A stretch of 64,000 bases of DNA. It comes from Methylomonas koyamae (GTDB taxonomy: Bacteria; Pseudomonadota; Gammaproteobacteria; Methylococcales; Methylomonadaceae). The notes beneath the pieces are model-generated. The model had not been told where the DNA came from and did no database searches. It worked only from the letters and a program-made list of their open reading frames with translations. Shown in pieces: positions 49,065 to 58,834 of the stretch. Numbering within the stretch: position 1 is the stretch's first letter; each line of letters opens with the position of its first letter. The stretch is taken from assembly GCF_019669905.1 (NCBI RefSeq), contig NZ_AP019778.1, forward strand, positions 124,001 to 188,000. Reading direction: 5' to 3'. The translations under genes were made by a program, and so were the position numbers.

Positions 49065-49970
49065 ATGCAAGCAGAAGACGTTGAATCCAGTTTGGGTCGC
49101 CCCGCCGATATTACCGACGACCAAATTATCGAAGCCGGCAAGGCGTTGACGAAGGCGAATCGGAATGTCACCGGATTTGCGTTACGCAAGCTAACCGGCG
49201 GCGGCGATCCGAAGCGGCTCAAAGAGGTTTGGGACAGGCACAATGCCACTCAAGCGGTGACAAATTCGGAGCCCGTCGTCGAGTTGCCGCTGGAAGTGGC
49301 CGAAAGCTTGGCGGTGTTGACCAAGGGGTTGGTCGACAAAATTAACGTGTTAGCGCTGGAACTGAATGACAGAGCGGTCAAAACCCAAGAGCGGCGGGTA
49401 GCTGATGTGTTGCGAGCGGCGCGCGAACAGCAAGCCCAATCAGAGCGCGAGCTGGCCGATGCCTCGCAGGCGGTCGATGAATTGGAGACCATGCTGGCGG
49501 ATGAGAAGGCCAGGGTGGGGGAGTTGATCAAACGCTTGACCGAAGCGCAGGCCGCGAACCAGTTACAGGCGGTTGAGCTAGCCACCTTGCGCGAACGATT
49601 GGAGGCGATCGAGAAGAACGCGAAGGCAGCAACCGAACAGCATGAAGCAGAGCAAGCCAGGCTGCGGCAACAGGTGACGGCTCAGAAACAAGCCGCCCAA
49701 TCTATCGCGGCCGAGCGAGACCAATTGAAAACGGATTTGACCAAACTGCAGACCAAAGTGGAAACCGCGGAGGAACAGCGAAAGGAGGAACGACAAAGAG
49801 CCGCTGCGGAACTTCAACGTACGGGCGAAAAGCTGATTAAGCTCGAAGCTGAAACAGATCGCGCTAAAAAAGAGGCTGGCAACGCGCGAGAACAGGTTGC
49901 GCTTCTAACAGGCCAATTAACGGCCACGAAAACACAGGTCGAACAGTTAATGAAAGCTATTGGTAATTAG
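49065..49970 (+). CDS. KfrA-like coiled-coil DNA-binding protein
   Basis: 301 residues. The N-terminal KfrA_N domain is RPADITDDQIIEAGKALTKA and VTGFALRKLTGGGDPKRLKE (winged HTH). It is followed from residue 110 by a long uninterrupted coiled coil (QAQSERELADASQAVDELET ... TGEKLIKLEAETDRAKKEA). KfrA proteins on plasmids and ICEs autoregulate and help segregation. Divergent from mazE; a second KfrA-like gene is at 60984-61901. Confidence 0.82.
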   Translation: MQAEDVESSLGRPADITDDQIIEAGKALTKANRNVTGFALRKLTGGGDPKRLKEVWDRHNATQAVTNSEPVVELPLEVAESLAVLTKGLVDKINVLALELNDRAVKTQERRVADVLRAAREQQAQSERELADASQAVDELETMLADEKARVGELIKRLTEAQAANQLQAVELATLRERLEAIEKNAKAATEQHEAEQARLRQQVTAQKQAAQSIAAERDQLKTDLTKLQTKVETAEEQRKEERQRAAAELQRTGEKLIKLEAETDRAKKEAGNAREQVALLTGQLTATKTQVEQLMKAIGN

Positions 49971-50158
49971 TTAATTGAGCTGAACCGGGGGCCTGAAAAG
50001 TCGCCGTTGACGATCTCAACTCAACCGGCCAAAAGCTGCCAGCCAAGTAATCGAAATAGTTCAAACCTAAATGACCGCGTAAATTCATAAAGCGGGCAGT
50101 CGTCGCATAAATCCAAAATCCTGATATAGTTCACAAATATTCATGTCTATCCAGCGGT

Positions 50159-50386
50159 TCATTTGTGAACCCAGATACCACAAATAAGAACTTGTCTTGT
50201 CGGTCGACAACCCCGGTTCATCGACATTTCACAGCTATATCGACGGCCAGCGCAACTTGGGCATTGAAAACCGGATGGCCATCGCGCCTGAAATAGGGCT
50301 TCGGCGCATTGGGTTTCGGTACCGTAGCGCTTCAGGAAATCCATCAAACTGAAGCCTTTTTGAAATTGGACCGGGTTCTTTTTCAT
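50159..50386 (-). pseudogene. IS1595-family transposase N-terminal fragment
   Basis: It starts MKKNPVQFQKGFSLMDFLKR and continues YGTETQCAEALFQARWPSGF with QCPSCAGRRYSC, the zinc-ribbon N-terminus of IS1595 transposases. After about residue 50 the sequence is unrelated and stops. The catalytic domain is absent. Flanking stretches 49971-50158 and 50387-50604 show nothing else identifiable. Confidence 0.7.
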
Positions 50387-50604
50387 GGCACGATCTCCAG
50401 TCAGATGAGGGTTTTCATTGGACTTGCAGGAGGCTTCAAAGTTGCTGAGGTTTATGGGGAATCAGGAAAAGTTATTGGTACTACTAGTAATTGGACATAG
50501 CCTATGGATATTCCCCCTCGGCACCATCAAGCGCCCCAACGGAAATAGCCACTTTTCATAGGTTTTCGGTCGATTGGCTGTAAACCTTTTTCTAAAATAA
50601 GGAG

Positions 50605-51201
50605 ATGGTTTTGTTTAAAAAACAGTTTCAACGCAGTCTTTTATTATTTGCCTTGGCATTGCCTGCACAAGCGAGTGTAGTGATCAGTCTCAACACGGAT
50701 ACCCCGCAAATTCAGGTGGGCGATAACGTCAGTTTTGCCGTCAACATCTCCAGACTGGATGCTGCCGTGGCGCTGAGTAGTTACGATCTGTCTGTAAATT
50801 TTGATCCCGCCTTACTCCAGTTCGATCACGCGATATTTGGTGACTCAATACTGGGCGATCAATTGGATATTGCGCAGTCCGGTTTGAATTTTCCTTCCGT
50901 GTTGGCTGGCGACGGCTTGGTCAGCTTGATTGAGTTTTCGCTGGATGATTCGTCCGTTTTGTTAAGCCAGCAGGCTAATGACTTCACCCTCGCTAGATTG
51001 TTTTTCACGGCTATTTCAACCGGTATCAGTCCACTGAATCTGACGATTATCAGTCTGGCAGATCATGATGCCAAACCCCTAATTGCCGACAGCAACAACA
51101 GTTCGGTGTCCATTGCTGCCGTGCCAATCCCCCCGGCAATCTGGACGTTCATTTCTCCATTAGCCTTATTTATGCGTAAACGCGGCAAACTTCAAGATTA
51201 A
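50605..51201 (+). CDS. Cohesin-domain protein with PEP-CTERM-type sorting tail
   Basis: 198 residues. The signal peptide LLLFALALPAQASV is followed by a beta-sandwich domain of the cohesin type: TPQIQVGDNVSFAVNISRLD, SSYDLSVNFDPALLQFDHAI, VSLIEFSLDDSSVLLSQQAN. The C-terminal VPIPPAIWTFISPLALFMRK resembles the VPxPxA variant of PEP-CTERM tails (motif, TM helix, basic end), implying exosortase-dependent surface sorting. GGAG directly abuts ATG 50605, so the real start may be TTG 50611. The RHS gene 16 bases downstream has a dockerin-like segment. Confidence 0.72.
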   Translation: MVLFKKQFQRSLLLFALALPAQASVVISLNTDTPQIQVGDNVSFAVNISRLDAAVALSSYDLSVNFDPALLQFDHAIFGDSILGDQLDIAQSGLNFPSVLAGDGLVSLIEFSLDDSSVLLSQQANDFTLARLFFTAISTGISPLNLTIISLADHDAKPLIADSNNSSVSIAAVPIPPAIWTFISPLALFMRKRGKLQD

Positions 51202-51217
51202 TTTCAGGAACAGACGG

Positions 51218-54200
51218 ATGAAACAAGGAACCTCCCCGGTAAATTCTCAAAACAATTCCCTACAGACCTCAACTCGATGGTTTTGGCTGCTGGCTGCTGT
51301 TTTTTTTGCTGTCAATGTTTTTGCGGAACAGCGTTATACGATCACCGATTTGGGTACGTTGGGTGGAAATTACAGTATGGGTAATGCAATAAATGCTTCT
51401 GGACAGGTGACCGGTGTAGCTTACACGGCAAACGGTCAATCTCATGCATTTGTTACTAACAGCAGTGGTCAAATGATCGATTTGGGTACGCTTGGAGGCA
51501 ATAACAGTGAAGGCTTAGGCATCAATGCAGCGGGGCAAGTGACGGGGTGGGCGCAAATTGCCAATAGCTATCGGCATGCGATTCTGGTAAACCCTAGTGG
51601 GGTAATGCAGGATTTGGGCACATTGGGCACACTAATGAGCCAGGGAAATTCAATCAACAACTTAGGGCAAGTCGCCGGAACCCTGACAGCAGGAGGTAAT
51701 CAATATTACTGCTTCGTGACCGATGCCAGTGGACAAATGACTTGGTTTCAGTTGGGGACTTACTGCAAGGCAAATGGCATCAATGATTCCGGATTGGTAA
51801 CTGGTGAGTTTCAATACCCTAATTTTGTGAAAAGTCATGCCTTTGTTGCAAATGATAAAGGTGATTTGCTTTTAAATTATGGATATGGAGCTTTTGGGAC
51901 CAGCATCAATAATCGTAGCCAAGTAGCGTTAGTGCATGAACACTATAACGCCTCGAACATGTTTTTTACTTCTGTGGCCACAATTGTGTCTGGAGAAAGC
52001 CCACAATTTATCGGTGTAGGTTTGCCGAGTTCATCTAACAATATAGTATGGAGTATTAATAACTCGGGTGATGCAGTAGGTTCTTCCGCGTCAAGGGTAG
52101 GAGCAGCGCCAACGGCAACTATATCGAAAAATGGGATTACGAGAGATTTGAATAATATGCTTGATTCAAGTGTGACTGGTTGGTATCTGGTTGTCGCCAA
52201 AGGAATTAACGACGCTGGTCAAATTACTGGATACGGTTCTCATAATGGTCAATCACGTGCATTTCTGTTAACCCCTATCCCAGACGCTCCCATTTCAGCA
52301 TCTCCAAAAAATTACGGCAATTCAAACCCCGATTGCCCCAAAGCACTTTGCGGAAACCCGATTGATACAGCCACCGGCAACAAATTCCAGGCAGAAACCG
52401 ATTTCATAGGCGCACCTAACACCGGTCTGGAAATGCGCCGCTTTTACAATAGCCAAAGCAATGTAAAAACCACCCTGGGCTTCGGCTGGCGTGGCAGTTG
52501 GCAGCAGGCATTGACTATCGATTCCGCCAATACCACGGTTAAAGCCACCCGAGAAGATGGCCGGGTCGAAAGCTTTACAAAATCCGCGACTGGCGACTGG
52601 CAGTCCGATGCTGACGTGGTCAACCAATTGAGTGTGATCAAGGATGCGGCTAACCAACAAACCGGCTGGCAATTGTTGACTCGGGATGACGCAATCGAAA
52701 GCTATACGCTGGACGGCCGGTTAAGCGCGATCACCACCCGCGCCGGCATGACGACGAGTTTGAGCTATGACAATCAAAATCGTCTCAGCAAGGTGACAGG
52801 CCACTTCGGCTACGCGCTCAGTTTTGCCTACAACAGCAGCAACCAACTGGCCAGCATCAGCTTGCCGGATGGCAGCCGCTATCAATATGCTTACGATGCC
52901 AATAACAATCTGATTTCGGTGACTAATCCCGATCAAACCAAGCGGCAATATGTTTACGAAAACAGCACGTTTACCCACCTATTAACCGGCATCATCGACG
53001 AGAAAGGCAAACGCTTCGCCACTTGGACTTACGATGCCAAAGGCCGTGCAACCTCATCGCAACATGCCGGCGGTGCTGAATTGACCAGCGTGGCTTATAA
53101 CGCCGATGGCTCATCCACGGTGACTGACGCCTTGGGTAATCAACACGGTTACAACTTCACCACCCAGTTTGATGTAGTCAAACCGACCAACGTGACCGGA
53201 GCCGCCAATAAAGGTCTGGGCGCAAAAGCGTTTACTTACGATGCCAATGGCTTTGTCGCCAGCAAGACCGACTTCAACGGTAATGTCACGACCTTCGTGC
53301 GTGATGCCGGCGGTCAGGAAACTTCCCGAACTGAAGCGGCGGGTACTCCTTTGGCGCGGACTATTACCACCACATGGCATGCCAACTATCGTTTGCCGAT
53401 CAAGATTACTGAACCCAATCGAGTCACCAGCTTCAGTTATGACGCTAACGGTAATCTGCTGAAACGTACTGTAACAGCCGGAAACGACAGCCGGAGCTGG
53501 ACGTTTACCTACAATGCCGCCGGGCAAGTGTTGACGGTGGACGGCCCGAGAACTGACGTCAACGACATTAGCCAATTTGCCTATGACAATCTGGGCAATC
53601 TCAGCAGTGTCACCGATGCGCTGGGGCACGTGATGCAATTCACGGCCTACAACGCCAACGGTCAGCTGCTTAGCAGCAAGGATGCGAACGGCTTGGTAAA
53701 AACTCTGACCTATGATGCACGCGGGCGGGTTACTTCGATAAAAGCAGGTGATGAAACCACCGCGTATGTCTACGATGCGGTTGGGCAAGTCATTAAAACC
53801 ATTGCTCCGGATGGCACTGCTATCGTGTTTAGTTATGACGACGCCCATCGTTTGGTCAAAGTGACTGATCAACTCGGTAACCACCTTGACTATACGCTGG
53901 ACGCTATGGGCAATAAGCTGAAGGAGCAGATTTACGATCCCAACAACAATTTGGCGCAAACCCTGAGCCAACAGTTCGACAACCTGAATCGTTTGGTTGC
54001 CACGCTGGATGCTGCAGGCAAAAAGCAAGTGTATGCCTATGACAGCAACGATAATCCGCTGACTGTGACCGACCCGCTCGGCAATGTCACCAGCTTATCT
54101 TACGATGCCCTGAATCGCATGATAGGCAGCGTTGATCCGGACGGCAATCACCTGACAACGGCTTATGACGCTAACGACAATCTAGTGTCGGTCACCGATC

Positions 54201-56269
54201 CGTTAACGCATGCCACGCAGTATAGCTATGACGGCCTGGGTAATGCCTTGACTATCGATACCCCGGATACCGGAGTGTCAACCAACAAGTATGACAGTGC
54301 CGGTAACAAGATCGAATCCACCGATGCCCGTGGCGAAAAGGTCGGTTATAGCTACGATGCCCTCAATAGGGTTAAGCAAATCCAGTACGGCAATAGCCAA
54401 ATCGTCAGTTTCACATACGATCAAGGCACTCATGGCATAGGTCATCTTACCCAGATGAATGATGCCGCCGGTGTGACGCGCTGGAGTTACAACCAACACG
54501 GGCGCATCAGCAGCAAAACCTTTACCTCGGGCAGTTTAACGTTGGTGACCCGATACAATTATGATGCCAATGGCAGGCTTTCAAGCATCGTCTATCCGTC
54601 CGGCAATCTGGTGCAAGTGAGCTATCAAAACGGTTTGGTCACCGCGATGGATAGCAACGGCAAATCGTTGTTGAGCAGTATTGCTTATCAACCGTTTGGT
54701 GCGCCTACCGTATGGAACTTCGGCAACGGGGCGAAAACCACTCGTGAGTTTGATTTGGATGGACGCTTGGTGGCTTATGACTTGGGCGAGCGTAATCGGC
54801 AACTGATTTACGATGATGAAGGTCGAATCTCGGGGTATCAAGACAGCAACATGAACTACGATCAAAGCTTTGCCTACGATGCCTTGAGCCGCTTGCTAGC
54901 TGATTCCACACCCAGTAGCCAGATCGATTACAGCTATGACGCCAACGGCAACCGCACAGGTAAGCTGTCCGGCACAGTTACGGACACTTCGACTATAGAT
55001 GCAGCCAGCAACCGCTTGCTGAAAAACAGTAACCCGGCCAAAGACTACAGCTACGATGCTGCAGGCAATCTCATCAATGACGGCATTCATCAATTTACTT
55101 ACGATGCTCGTGGCCGTTTGGTCAAAGCCTCCAGCTTACTGGGCACCGAGCATTATTTGCTGAATGGCTTGGGACAAAGGTTGGCTAAGCTGAAAAGCAG
55201 CCCGGTGGATATGGCCGGTGATGCCAATCAGGACGGCGTTTTGACGGCTGTCGATTTGCGCCTGATCGTGTTGATGACCCAAGGCAGTGCGCCAGTCAAT
55301 CTGGCGGCCGATTGTAATCACGACAGCAAAATCACCAGCGCCGATGCGGTGTGTACGCAAAGCAAGATGGCGGATATGCGCATCAACCCCAACAAATATG
55401 CGCCACTGGGCACGTATTTTGTCTATGACGAAGCAGGGCATTTAATCGGCGAATACAACCAAAAAGGCACGCCAATTCAGGAAACCGTCTGGCTGGGCGA
55501 TATGCCGGTGGCGGTGATGGCCGGCGGTAGTAACTATTACGTGTATGCCGATCATCTCAACACCCCCAAAGCCATTGCTGACGAAGCCGGCAAAACCATC
55601 TGGCGCTGGGACAGCGAAGCATTCGGCAGCACTTTGGCGAACGAAGATCCGGACAAAGATGGCAAGGCCTTTGTCTATAACCTGCGCTTTCCGGGACAGT
55701 ATTACGACCAGTTGACCGGCCTGCATTACAACGGCTTTAGGGATTATGACCCGAAGATTGGTAGATATATTGAGAGCGATCCGATTGGGTTGAATGGGGG
55801 TCTAAATACTTATGGGTATGTTGAAGGGAATCCGATTAGTAAAGTGGATGTTAAAGGTTTAGACGTAATAGTTTTTTCTGATTCATTCCATGAGGTTGTT
55901 GGGATTGAAACTCTAAACGGTTTGGCAATTAGAAGTTACGGACCTTCGTTAGCAGGTGGGAGTGTGATACATGGTTTTAAAGCCGAGGAGTATGTTGAAG
56001 TTAGAAGGGTTCCATACTCTTTGCAAGACGGACAACGAATGCTTGAATCTTTACAATCAGAAGATGTTCCACTCTACACAGGATTGATAAATTGTCAGAC
56101 TTATGCTCATTCGATTGCCAATAAGGCTCAATATGGTGCGAGGATGTTTGGTATACCTTATTTTGGATTTTGGACGCCACTACCTGTAGATGTTCCAGGG
56201 ATGATTCAGGCAGTACCTCGTACATTTGAGTTGGGCTGGCGAGAATTCAAGGAAATTATTAAGAAATGA
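51218..56269 (+). CDS. Giant RHS-repeat protein with HAF repeats and dockerin-like insert
   Basis: 1683 residues. Signal peptide near 20-36 (FWLLAAVFFAVNVFA). HAF-type repeats occupy about 45-370 (DLGTLGGNNSEGLGINAAGQ). A DUF6531-like start is at about 377 (CGNPIDTATGNKFQAETDF). YD/RHS repeats run to about 1325, then a dockerin-like pair at about 1330-1385 (GDANQDGVLTAVDLRLIV and ADCNHDSKITSADAV), and the RHS core end near 1493-1545 (LHYNGFRDYDPKIGRYIESD). The 135-residue C-terminal tip is AT-richer and contains INCQTYAHSI and IPYFGFWTPLPVD; its activity is not recognised. It should be secreted as an RHS shell enclosing the tip. No immunity gene is evident downstream. Confidence 0.85.
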   Translation: MKQGTSPVNSQNNSLQTSTRWFWLLAAVFFAVNVFAEQRYTITDLGTLGGNYSMGNAINASGQVTGVAYTANGQSHAFVTNSSGQMIDLGTLGGNNSEGLGINAAGQVTGWAQIANSYRHAILVNPSGVMQDLGTLGTLMSQGNSINNLGQVAGTLTAGGNQYYCFVTDASGQMTWFQLGTYCKANGINDSGLVTGEFQYPNFVKSHAFVANDKGDLLLNYGYGAFGTSINNRSQVALVHEHYNASNMFFTSVATIVSGESPQFIGVGLPSSSNNIVWSINNSGDAVGSSASRVGAAPTATISKNGITRDLNNMLDSSVTGWYLVVAKGINDAGQITGYGSHNGQSRAFLLTPIPDAPISASPKNYGNSNPDCPKALCGNPIDTATGNKFQAETDFIGAPNTGLEMRRFYNSQSNVKTTLGFGWRGSWQQALTIDSANTTVKATREDGRVESFTKSATGDWQSDADVVNQLSVIKDAANQQTGWQLLTRDDAIESYTLDGRLSAITTRAGMTTSLSYDNQNRLSKVTGHFGYALSFAYNSSNQLASISLPDGSRYQYAYDANNNLISVTNPDQTKRQYVYENSTFTHLLTGIIDEKGKRFATWTYDAKGRATSSQHAGGAELTSVAYNADGSSTVTDALGNQHGYNFTTQFDVVKPTNVTGAANKGLGAKAFTYDANGFVASKTDFNGNVTTFVRDAGGQETSRTEAAGTPLARTITTTWHANYRLPIKITEPNRVTSFSYDANGNLLKRTVTAGNDSRSWTFTYNAAGQVLTVDGPRTDVNDISQFAYDNLGNLSSVTDALGHVMQFTAYNANGQLLSSKDANGLVKTLTYDARGRVTSIKAGDETTAYVYDAVGQVIKTIAPDGTAIVFSYDDAHRLVKVTDQLGNHLDYTLDAMGNKLKEQIYDPNNNLAQTLSQQFDNLNRLVATLDAAGKKQVYAYDSNDNPLTVTDPLGNVTSLSYDALNRMIGSVDPDGNHLTTAYDANDNLVSVTDPLTHATQYSYDGLGNALTIDTPDTGVSTNKYDSAGNKIESTDARGEKVGYSYDALNRVKQIQYGNSQIVSFTYDQGTHGIGHLTQMNDAAGVTRWSYNQHGRISSKTFTSGSLTLVTRYNYDANGRLSSIVYPSGNLVQVSYQNGLVTAMDSNGKSLLSSIAYQPFGAPTVWNFGNGAKTTREFDLDGRLVAYDLGERNRQLIYDDEGRISGYQDSNMNYDQSFAYDALSRLLADSTPSSQIDYSYDANGNRTGKLSGTVTDTSTIDAASNRLLKNSNPAKDYSYDAAGNLINDGIHQFTYDARGRLVKASSLLGTEHYLLNGLGQRLAKLKSSPVDMAGDANQDGVLTAVDLRLIVLMTQGSAPVNLAADCNHDSKITSADAVCTQSKMADMRINPNKYAPLGTYFVYDEAGHLIGEYNQKGTPIQETVWLGDMPVAVMAGGSNYYVYADHLNTPKAIADEAGKTIWRWDSEAFGSTLANEDPDKDGKAFVYNLRFPGQYYDQLTGLHYNGFRDYDPKIGRYIESDPIGLNGGLNTYGYVEGNPISKVDVKGLDVIVFSDSFHEVVGIETLNGLAIRSYGPSLAGGSVIHGFKAEEYVEVRRVPYSLQDGQRMLESLQSEDVPLYTGLINCQTYAHSIANKAQYGARMFGIPYFGFWTPLPVDVPGMIQAVPRTFELGWREFKEIIKK

Positions 56270-56755
56270 ATTTAGGCTTTACTCAGGGTTGTAGGGTACG
56301 CACTGCGTACCCTACCGCTGAATCCACTAAGGTAGATTGGGCTGAATGAAATGAAGCCCAACGGTTTGATTTTGTTGGGCTTCGCGTTGCTCAACCCAAC
56401 CTACATTTGGTTGTTTTGACAATCCTTTAGCAGAGCAATGCGAAACCCAGCAGATACCTCGAAATAATCAAGTTTGTTTGCATTCAATCCATAGTAATCC
56501 ATGGAACGGGACAGCGAACAGGATTGCTGGTTTCCAAAAAGACGTTTTAGAAAAAATTTATTGAATGTTTGCTTTGGGTCAGTAACCAGACGATCGGTTA
56601 GATGAACTCTGAATGTCGCCTTGGGGTCGAAGGACTAAACCGCTACGCGGTAGGGAGTCTGTGTAGCCAAGCCTGAGGATAATCGGCAGCATATCCTGTG
56701 TTTTTCCTATCCAAGCGACGAGGCAATCCGCCTTGTACAGGATAGGAGTCGTGTC
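56270..56755. repeat. REP-like palindromes and IS91-unit left flank
   Basis: The 25-base palindrome GTAGGGTACG/CGTACCCTAC lies at 56291-56315. A second palindromic unit with GTTGGGC and CAACCCAACCTAC at about 56338-56405 resembles dispersed genomic REP-type repeats. From 56555 the sequence matches 11790-11865 in part, ending CTGAATGTCGCCTTGGGGTC. No gene is seen. Confidence 0.6.
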
Positions 56756-57631
56756 ATGACCTCGACAGATAAACCCGTCAGCCCCTTGCGTCAACGCATG
56801 ATCGACGATATGCGGATGCGCAAGTTATCGCCAAAAACCCAAGCCAGTTATATTCGTGTCGTGAAGCGATTCGCGAAGTTCCTGGGCCGCTCACCGGATA
56901 CGGCGAGCACGGAAGATCTACGCCGTTATCAGTTGTACTTGGTCGATTCCGGCATTTCGGCGATTTCCCTAAATGCCAATCTCACGGGATTGAAGTTTCT
57001 ATTCGACAACACGCTAGATCATCCAGAGTTAATGGCCAAGATGCATGCAGTGCATGAGCCACGTAAATTGCCGGTGGTCTTGAGTCGCGAAGAGGTGGCT
57101 CGCTTGCTCACCGCCGCCGATAATCTCAAACATCAAACGGCCTTATCGGTGGCGTACGGCGCCGGCTTACGGGCCAGCGAGGTGGTGGCATTGAAGGTCA
57201 GCGACGTCGATAGCCAGCGCATGACTTTACGCGTCGAACAGGGTAAAGGCAGCAAGGATCGCTATGCGATGTTGTCACCGGTGTTACTGGAGCGTTTACG
57301 CGCCTGGTGGAAGTTCGCGCACGCCCAAGGCAAAATGTTGCCAGGCGGTTGGCTGTTTCCGGGCCTGGACCCTATCGACCCGCTCAGCACCCGTCAACTC
57401 ACCCGCGCCGTCCATGCCGCCGCCGAGGCTGCGGGGATAGACAAGCGGGTATCGATGCATACGCTGCGGCACAGTTTCGCCACGCACTTGCTGGAGCAGA
57501 AGGTCGATATTCGCGTCATCCAGGTATTGCTCGGCCACAAGAAACTGGAGACCACGGCATTGTATGCGCAGGTGGCCACCGATATTCTGCGGGAGGTCGT
57601 CAGTCCGATCGAGACGTTGCCGTTAATGTAG
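56756..57631 (+). CDS. Tyrosine recombinase of IS91-type unit
   Basis: 291 residues. The N-terminal SAM-like domain is MRMRKLSPKTQASYIRVVKR. The catalytic domain has LSVAYGAGLRASEVVALKVS (Arg I), MHTLRHSFATHLLEQKVDIR (H-x-x-R), LLGHKKLETTALYAQVATDI (H/Tyr). All active-site residues are present. The stop lies 12 bases before the Y1 transposase gene; such integrase genes regularly accompany IS91-like transposases, with an unclear role in their movement. Confidence 0.92.
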   Translation: MTSTDKPVSPLRQRMIDDMRMRKLSPKTQASYIRVVKRFAKFLGRSPDTASTEDLRRYQLYLVDSGISAISLNANLTGLKFLFDNTLDHPELMAKMHAVHEPRKLPVVLSREEVARLLTAADNLKHQTALSVAYGAGLRASEVVALKVSDVDSQRMTLRVEQGKGSKDRYAMLSPVLLERLRAWWKFAHAQGKMLPGGWLFPGLDPIDPLSTRQLTRAVHAAAEAAGIDKRVSMHTLRHSFATHLLEQKVDIRVIQVLLGHKKLETTALYAQVATDILREVVSPIETLPLM

Positions 57632-57643
57632 TCGAGCACGCCC

Positions 57644-58834
57644 ATGAGGCGGCTTGCGCTTGAGGTCGCGGATATTTTCCGCGCCCACGGTCCCGCTTGG
57701 CGACAAGCTCAGCAGGCTCACTTAAGCCTGGGCCAGCTGAAAGTCATGTCCGCCATCGAACAGTGCCGCACCGCGACATTGGGTGGGCATGTGCTGTGTT
57801 GTCCGGCTTGCCAGCATCAAGACATCGCCTACAACTCCTGCCGCAACCGGCATTGCCCGAAGTGCCAGGCCAGCGCGGCCAAACGCTGGCTCGACGCCCG
57901 CCAGACCGATCTGTTGCCGGTCGAGTATTACCATGTGGTATTCACCCTGCCGGCACCGATCAGCGCCATCGCTTATTACAATAAAACCATCGTCTATGGC
58001 TTGTTGTTCGAGATCGCGGCAGAAACCTTACGCACGATTGCCGCCGATCCGAAACATCTGGGTGCACAGATCGGCGCCACCCTGGTGTTGCATACCTGGG
58101 GTTCGGCCTTAACCCATCATCCGCACGTGCATGGCATCGTTCCGGGTGGTGGCTTGTCGCTGGACGGTGAGCGCTGGGTCAGCTGCAAGCGCGGCTTCTT
58201 TTTATCGGTACGCGTGCTGTCGCGGCTGTTTCGACGCCGGTTTCTGGAGGCACTCAGCCAGGCGCAGGCGGCTGGCCAATTACAGTTCTTCGGCGAATAT
58301 GCGCATCTGTCGGATACCGTGGCTTTCGCCGACTGGCTCGCGCCGCTGCGAAAGTGCGAATGGGTGGTTTACGCCAAACGCCCGTTTGCCGGACCTGAAG
58401 CAGTGCTGGCTTATCTGTCCCGTTATACCCATCGTGTGGCCATTGCCAATTCACGCTTGCTGGCCATGGACGAACGCGGCGTCACCTTCCGCTGGAAAGA
58501 CTACCGGGCTAAAGGCAGGACACGGCAGAAAACCATGACCCTCAACCCAGATGAGTTCATTCGGCGATTTTTGCTGCATGTCCTACCCAGCGGTTTTCAC
58601 CGCATTCGCCATGTGGGCTTGCTGGCCAATGGCAGGCGGCGAGACCATCTGGCCCGAGCCCGGGAATTGCTGAAGGTGATGCCGGAACCCACGCAAACCC
58701 AAGCGGACGCGCTGGAAACAACAACCCCGCCGACCTTCGTCTGCCCGGATTGCGGGGCAGCCATGATAATCATCGAAATCTTGACGCGCAAACCGTTGAT
58801 TCGGGCGCCACCGCCACAGGGTCCTGTGCCATGA
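57644..58834 (+). CDS. IS91-family rolling-circle transposase
   Basis: 396 residues. The N-terminal zinc-binding domain is CPACQHQDIAYNSCRNRHCP-KCQ. The HUH-like motif is TWGSALTHHPHVHGIVPGGG. Y_tnp region: YLSRYTHRVAIANSRLLAMD. A C-terminal CPDCGA zinc finger ends the protein. It nicks and transfers a single strand in rolling-circle transposition, which can also mobilise flanking DNA by one-ended events. The gene appears intact. The full frame begins at ATG 57644. Confidence 0.92.
   Translation: MRRLALEVADIFRAHGPAWRQAQQAHLSLGQLKVMSAIEQCRTATLGGHVLCCPACQHQDIAYNSCRNRHCPKCQASAAKRWLDARQTDLLPVEYYHVVFTLPAPISAIAYYNKTIVYGLLFEIAAETLRTIAADPKHLGAQIGATLVLHTWGSALTHHPHVHGIVPGGGLSLDGERWVSCKRGFFLSVRVLSRLFRRRFLEALSQAQAAGQLQFFGEYAHLSDTVAFADWLAPLRKCEWVVYAKRPFAGPEAVLAYLSRYTHRVAIANSRLLAMDERGVTFRWKDYRAKGRTRQKTMTLNPDEFIRRFLLHVLPSGFHRIRHVGLLANGRRRDHLARARELLKVMPEPTQTQADALETTTPPTFVCPDCGAAMIIIEILTRKPLIRAPPPQGPVP

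Noticed and set aside
53111..54028. 305-residue minus-strand ORF
   Set aside because: It is the antisense of the RHS repeats, whose biased codons leave the opposite strand open. No motif or ribosome site is present.
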